Position numbers and translations under genes: made by a program | Notes under the pieces: model-generated | The model's database searches: none | Told to the model about the DNA's origin: nothing | Seen by the model: only the letters and a program-made list of their open reading frames with translations | Origin: an uncultured Bacilli bacterium | GTDB lineage: Bacteria; Bacillota_I; Bacilli_A; RF39; UBA660 | Assembly (NCBI GenBank): GCA_947632345.1 | Contig: CANROW010000009.1 | Coordinates: 1 to 52,457 of the forward strand | Direction of reading: 5' to 3' | DNA length: 52,457 nucleotides | In this document: piece by piece, positions 47,539-52,457 of the stretch | How the letters are laid out: every line of letters starts with the position of its first letter | How positions within the stretch are numbered: position 1 is the stretch's first letter

Positions 47539-48246
47539 CTATTCAAGAACTTTATTTTCTTCTATGTCAAAATTTTTCTCAAACACGGTAATTTTCTCTT
47601 TATTATCACAAGTAGCTAAAATTATGTTCTCTATGTCATCGTATCCCATATTATTTAATCTAGTCATTAGCCATTTTTCATCTTTGCCAATAAACTTGAG
47701 ATTTTCTTTCATGACATTGCCATCAATGACTACATTAGCAACCAAGCCATTGCGATCCACTTTCAATTTCATATCTGATGGGGTTACAGGCATATACTTA
47801 CTCTTCGGTAAGAAGCTCATCTTACCATTAGCTTCCATGACTGCATATTCTATTTGACTCAAATCATAATACCCACTAACCCGCGCTTCCTGTAAAAGTT
47901 CGTTGACATCAAATTTTGTCTTGCGCAAGGATGATTCCAATATTTTGCCCTTTTCAATGACGACAATTGGTGTCCCAATAATAAACCTTCGCAAAAGAAT
48001 ACTCTTTTCCGTCATTAATGATGCCAAAATTGAAACAGATGTGTAAACGACCATGACCAAGACTCCTCCCCAAAAATTGGCATCCATATTAGTCGATATT
48101 TCCGCGGCTACACTACCTATCGTAATACCAACGACATAATCGTACAAGCTCAACTGACTAATTTGCTTACGGCCCATTACTTTAGTTAGAAAAAAAAGAA
48201 TAATAATAGAAAGAATCGATTTCCATAAAACCACTAAAAAATCCAT
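47539..48246 (-). CDS. YetF/DUF421 family membrane protein
   Basis: MGRKQISQLSLYDYVVGITIGSVAAEIS, GTPIVVIEKGKI, VEYAVMEANGKMSFLPK-type region. Confidence 0.92.
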   Translation of the reverse strand: MDFLVVLWKSILSIIILFFLTKVMGRKQISQLSLYDYVVGITIGSVAAEISTNMDANFWGGVLVMVVYTSVSILASLMTEKSILLRRFIIGTPIVVIEKGKILESSLRKTKFDVNELLQEARVSGYYDLSQIEYAVMEANGKMSFLPKSKYMPVTPSDMKLKVDRNGLVANVVIDGNVMKENLKFIGKDEKWLMTRLNNMGYDDIENIILATCDNKEKITVFEKNFDIEENKVLE

Positions 48247-48278
48247 AATATCACCAATAATATTATGGACATTTATTA

Positions 48279-49895
48279 TTAACTTAAACCTATTATCGCA
48301 TTTTCATCATTTAAATCAATTTTTTCATAATTAGGTACTTTTGGTAAACCAGGCATTTTTATCGTATTGCCCATCAAAACAGTTATAAACCCAGCACCAT
48401 TATACAATTCAATATCTCTAACATGCATTTCATAACCAGTTGGATATCCCAATTTTTTAGGATCATCACTGATTGAGTATTGGGTTTTAGATATACAAAC
48501 TGGTAAATGTGTCAAATCTAGACGTCTTATTTCGTCCAATTTTTCTTTAGCTAGATCACTATAGACGACACTGCCGGCATGATATATTTCCGTACATATT
48601 TTATTAATCTTCTCTTCGGGACTGATGTAGTCATCATACAAGAAATTAAAGTCATTTTCCCGTTCACACATATCACAAACTTCTTTAGCTAAAACAGCCG
48701 CTCCAATGCCACCTTTACTATAACTATCACTGATGACAAATGGCACATCGTATTCGTGACAACACTGTCTAACGACATCGATTTCCCCAAGAATATCCGT
48801 ATCATATTTGTTTAGGCAAACAATTAAATTAGAATTGAATTTCTTCATATTTTCAATATGGACTTTTAAATTGGGCAATCCACTATTGACGGCAGCAACA
48901 TTTTCTAACATCATATCTTCTTTGGCAACACCTCCATTATATTTCAAAGCTTTAATCGTGCAAACTAAAACGACACAATCTGGCTTGAGAGATGCTTTAC
49001 GGCATTTGATATCAAAGAATTTTTCGGCCCCTAAATCAGAGCCAAAACCAGCTTCAGTGACAACGTAATCACATAATTTAATTCCCAACTTCGTCGCAAT
49101 GACACTATTGCATCCGTGAGCTATGTTAGCAAAAGGTCCACCATGAACTAAGACTGGATTATTTTCTAAGGTTTGAACGATATTTGGATTAATCGCATCT
49201 TTTAATAAAACGGTCAAACTTCCTTCAAGATGTAAATCGTGAACATAAATTGGAGCACCATCATAATTGTAAGCCACAATAATATTAGCAAGTTTTTGGC
49301 GCAAGTCGGCAATATCGGTCGCTAAACAAAAGATACTCATAACCTCACTAGCCGCCGTTATATTAAAACTCTCGCGCAAACTCCGATCATTGACATCCAA
49401 GCATCTTTTAAAAACAATTCGCTTGGCGTCAATATTCAACTCATTTCCCTGATAGATATGATTATCAACAGCTGCCGCAATTAAATTGTTAGCACTAGTT
49501 ATCGCGTGCATATCACCCGTAAAATGAAGATTGATATCCTCCATTGGCACAATCTGAGAATAACCTCCACCAGTTGCGCCACCCTTCATACCAAAAACAG
49601 GTCCCAAAGATGGCTCTCTTAAAACCGCTATCGCTTTTTTCTTAATTGAGCGAAGTCCATCCAACAAACCGATGCTGACCGTTGTTTTACCTTCACCATA
49701 GGGAGTTGGATTGATAGCAGTAACTAAAATCAATTTACCATTTTTACTATTTAATACATCGTTATATTTGATCTTTGCCTTATATTTTCCATATAATTCA
49801 ACAGTTTCATCATCAAGATCTAACTCGTGACAAACATCCAATATTTCTCTTTTTAGACAAGAACGCGCTATTTCAATGTCCTCCATAATCATCAC
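48279..49895 (-). CDS. fhs: Formate--tetrahydrofolate ligase
   Basis: TAINPTPYGEGKTTVSIGL, REPSLGPVFGMKGGATGGGYSQIVPMEDINLHFTGD. Confidence 0.98.
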   Translation of the reverse strand: MMIMEDIEIARSCLKREILDVCHELDLDDETVELYGKYKAKIKYNDVLNSKNGKLILVTAINPTPYGEGKTTVSIGLLDGLRSIKKKAIAVLREPSLGPVFGMKGGATGGGYSQIVPMEDINLHFTGDMHAITSANNLIAAAVDNHIYQGNELNIDAKRIVFKRCLDVNDRSLRESFNITAASEVMSIFCLATDIADLRQKLANIIVAYNYDGAPIYVHDLHLEGSLTVLLKDAINPNIVQTLENNPVLVHGGPFANIAHGCNSVIATKLGIKLCDYVVTEAGFGSDLGAEKFFDIKCRKASLKPDCVVLVCTIKALKYNGGVAKEDMMLENVAAVNSGLPNLKVHIENMKKFNSNLIVCLNKYDTDILGEIDVVRQCCHEYDVPFVISDSYSKGGIGAAVLAKEVCDMCERENDFNFLYDDYISPEEKINKICTEIYHAGSVVYSDLAKEKLDEIRRLDLTHLPVCISKTQYSISDDPKKLGYPTGYEMHVRDIELYNGAGFITVLMGNTIKMPGLPKVPNYEKIDLNDENAIIGLS

Positions 49896-50032
49896 CCTAT
49901 TAAATTATACACAAAACTGTTGATAAAACCAACAAAATATTTGTTTACATATTTTTAGTAAATTTACAAAAAATTATACACTATACAATAAAAAAATTTA
50001 CATTTAATGATATAATATAAACAATAGATGAG

Positions 50033-51766
50033 GTGTTAATTATGGCCAGTAATGAAGCAGTCGTTTTGAGTGCAGCTAATCTAAATATAATTGAAAACAA
50101 TTTAGGTCAACTTGCCAAAAATATTGGCGATGTATCAGTCAATGTCAATGTCGTTGACACAAAAGTTAACAAAGTTACAAATAGTGTCAAAACAATTGAA
50201 GATGAAATAAAGAACTTTATGGTTGAAATTCGGGGAAGTACAATTGTTGCGAACGCTAAACAGTCCATTACTATGTCGCAAGATGAATTGAATAAACAAT
50301 TTGGTCACTATGATAATGTTCGTCGAAAAATAAATGGAATCTTCCAAGCTACAGATATGAATGCTGTCAAAAAATCGACGATTGAAAATATCAGTGAACA
50401 AGTCATAATAGATACCCCAAATTACTGGTTAGCACCAGCACTCGTCAGCCTATGTGCCTGGTTAACCGATGATAAAGACTTAGCTAATCGGGCCCTAAAA
50501 GAAGCAATGAATCGCGACGATGAAAAGACTAGTCTATTGTTCTGCTTGATTCATTTCAGGGCAAATCGTTATGAAACAGCTCTTAAGTGGCTAACAAGAT
50601 ATTTAGAAATGCAAGACCCAACCAAAATGGATAACAAAATAGTCACTGTTCTCGATGCCATCACCAATGGTTGCTTTGGAGTTGATGCTAAAAATCTCTG
50701 TTTGCACAAAATTGATGAATGGATTAAAGAATTATCTGCTCAACCTGGCTATAAAGAAATCCAAATTGAACGTTGGCAAAAATATCTCAATAGTTTAATT
50801 GAAGATAGGGATGATCAAGATTTTACGTTCATAAAAAAATATACCAACGATTACGATAAAATAAAAAGAATATTATCGATTGCCAATTCTGAAAACAACA
50901 TTTTAGTTGAATTGCAAAATATTATTAATGAAGAACAAACAATCAATGTTTCAACAATTTCCCAAATTGATCGCCTCGTCAATATGCTCGTCTTCAATTA
51001 TGAAAATGAAGAATTGGATCTAAAGAAAGATATAGTTAAAAATAAGCTCATTGTTGAAGAGAACGGTAATGTCAATAAAGCTTTAGAAAAATTTCAACAA
51101 ACCGAATTAGCTCTTCAAAAGACAAATGACTTCTACTCGCATTTGACGAATATGGTCATCGAATACAAAACGACAAAACCTACTATCAATACTAGAAAAA
51201 TGGCGATGGCACTCTCTAAAGATTGGATTAGTGAAGTCTATAATGACATGAGCAAAAACTTAGAGACAAACAACATCAATATCGATATTAAAATTAACAA
51301 TTGGACGGGATCAACTGCTAATGGTCAAAATGAAAAAGAACTCATTGAGTCTTTATATCAACACATTGATAACGAAACCAATCCCAACATTTTTAATCAT
51401 AAACTCTTTGATGCTAAGATGCTCATAATTACCTTAATAGGTATTATTCTCATAATTGTATCTCTAAAACAACCATTAATTTCACTAGTTATATTTATTG
51501 CTATTCTAATATTTGATATCTATGTCTTCTATACTAATTATGCAGAGCGACAATCAAAAATTAAACAACGTGATAATGAAAAAGTACAGGCCAAATATCT
51601 TCTTCAAAACACAATTGGCGAAATAGTTGATTTCTACTTTATTCTTAAAAATAGTTGGGAAATTAATACTAAAATAAATACCCTTTTAAATTCATTAGAT
51701 TATCGCAATTATATAAAGAATAATGAAAACAAAAGAAATATTCAAATAGGAGGGAACAATGGATAA
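50033..51766 (+). CDS. Hypothetical protein: coiled-coil/alpha-helical cytoplasmic region plus C-terminal TM pair
   Basis: Strong ORF; TM pair at AKMLIITLIGIILIIVSL and LISLVIFIAILIFDIYVFY. Confidence 0.8.
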   Translation: MLIMASNEAVVLSAANLNIIENNLGQLAKNIGDVSVNVNVVDTKVNKVTNSVKTIEDEIKNFMVEIRGSTIVANAKQSITMSQDELNKQFGHYDNVRRKINGIFQATDMNAVKKSTIENISEQVIIDTPNYWLAPALVSLCAWLTDDKDLANRALKEAMNRDDEKTSLLFCLIHFRANRYETALKWLTRYLEMQDPTKMDNKIVTVLDAITNGCFGVDAKNLCLHKIDEWIKELSAQPGYKEIQIERWQKYLNSLIEDRDDQDFTFIKKYTNDYDKIKRILSIANSENNILVELQNIINEEQTINVSTISQIDRLVNMLVFNYENEELDLKKDIVKNKLIVEENGNVNKALEKFQQTELALQKTNDFYSHLTNMVIEYKTTKPTINTRKMAMALSKDWISEVYNDMSKNLETNNINIDIKINNWTGSTANGQNEKELIESLYQHIDNETNPNIFNHKLFDAKMLIITLIGIILIIVSLKQPLISLVIFIAILIFDIYVFYTNYAERQSKIKQRDNEKVQAKYLLQNTIGEIVDFYFILKNSWEINTKINTLLNSLDYRNYIKNNENKRNIQIGGNNG

Positions 51767-51953
51767 TAATGAAGATTTAAGTTTTCTCAACCAAAATAAT
51801 AACCAAGACTTATTTGAACAAATTGATCAAGAACAGAAACAAAAAGAAACGGAAAAAAATCCTGGTATCAGCAATGATGAATTCATCAAAAGTCTTCCCG
51901 AATGGGATTTACCACCTCTCTATGAACAAGTTAGGAGAGTGAATCGCCAATGA
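51759..51953 (+). CDS. Small hypothetical protein (64 aa)
   Basis: GGAGG RBS; overlaps upstream and downstream genes. Confidence 0.75.
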   Translation: MDNNEDLSFLNQNNNQDLFEQIDQEQKQKETEKNPGISNDEFIKSLPEWDLPPLYEQVRRVNRQ

Positions 51954-52381
51954 CATATTATGAATGGATTGAATACTTTGAAAATTTAAAAAAAGCACCT
52001 ATATCAGATGAACCTATCAACTTAATTAATAATAGTAATATTGATTATCAAGGAAATATTAAAGTTCGTTATTTAAATCATATTGTTAAAGTAATTAACT
52101 TTCGTCTCAACGATGCCCTTGATAGATTCATTGCTAAATCTAAAACTATTAAACAAGATAAAGATAGTATTGCCATTGAAGTAAACGATTTAAAAAAAGA
52201 AGTTATTTTCTCCAAGAAACTGGCCTCTACTAAATATTTTGATGAAAATGTCAAAAAAGATTTAATTAATAATATTAATAATTTTGCTGAAGAAATGAAA
52301 AAAACTGTTCAAAAGATTTATGAAAATTGCAATAATAATGAGATCTTGATGATTATAAATAATATTGATTTTAATGCTTAG
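51950..52381 (+). CDS. Hypothetical helical protein (143 aa)
   Basis: ATGA overlap with the upstream stop; helical composition. Confidence 0.75.
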   Translation: MTYYEWIEYFENLKKAPISDEPINLINNSNIDYQGNIKVRYLNHIVKVINFRLNDALDRFIAKSKTIKQDKDSIAIEVNDLKKEVIFSKKLASTKYFDENVKKDLINNINNFAEEMKKTVQKIYENCNNNEILMIINNIDFNA

Positions 52382-52457
52382 GAGGCTAACTATAATAAGT
52401 CAAGTACTTTTTAATAGTTTGTCATAAATGGAAAAGAAACCCACGCCAAAAAGATTT

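Noticed and set aside
49896-50032. Possible riboswitch (e.g. tetrahydrofolate) upstream of fhs
   Set aside because: The intergenic region is short and AT-rich; no conserved riboswitch core was recognised on the minus strand.
1-52457. CRISPR arrays, tRNA and rRNA genes
   Set aside because: No regularly spaced direct repeats or recognisable tRNA T-loop/anticodon patterns or rRNA signatures were seen by eye; tRNAscan/Infernal would be decisive.

Overview
This AT-rich window looks like the chromosome of a spore-forming, low-GC Firmicute (Bacilli-like). It is mostly housekeeping genes: rny, recA, pgsA, rnpB, gpsB, recU-PBP1A, nth-dnaD-cca, hup, spoIVA, der, engB, nrnA, ackA, thiI, an ABC exporter, an LtaS-like sulfatase, gatCAB and fhs. 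Sporulation is supported by SpoIVA, a SpoVIF-like protein and an alpha/beta-type SASP with a sigmaG-like promoter. The clearest accessory feature is a compact (~3.9 kb) large-serine-recombinase element (about 12184-16070). It splits a ZIP-family metal transporter gene inside the codons of its conserved HNIPEG metal-binding motif. Both att junctions can be read directly: an empty attB that restores the ZIP frame and a symmetric attP can be reconstructed. The element carries two membrane proteins of unknown function and a 43-aa ORF missing from the ORF track. Other accessory features are a SipW-type signal peptidase fused to a polytopic membrane domain, next to a TasA-like protein and a DUF5305-like protein; two tandem surface proteins with [S/N]PATGD sorting-like motifs; a two-sensor-domain GGDEF protein with a degenerate active-site motif; an 11-bp-arm dyad over the promoter of a SleB-like hydrolase; and an unknown translationally coupled operon running off the right edge. 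No CRISPR array, tRNA or rRNA was recognised. All family assignments are from reading protein motifs; no searches were run.
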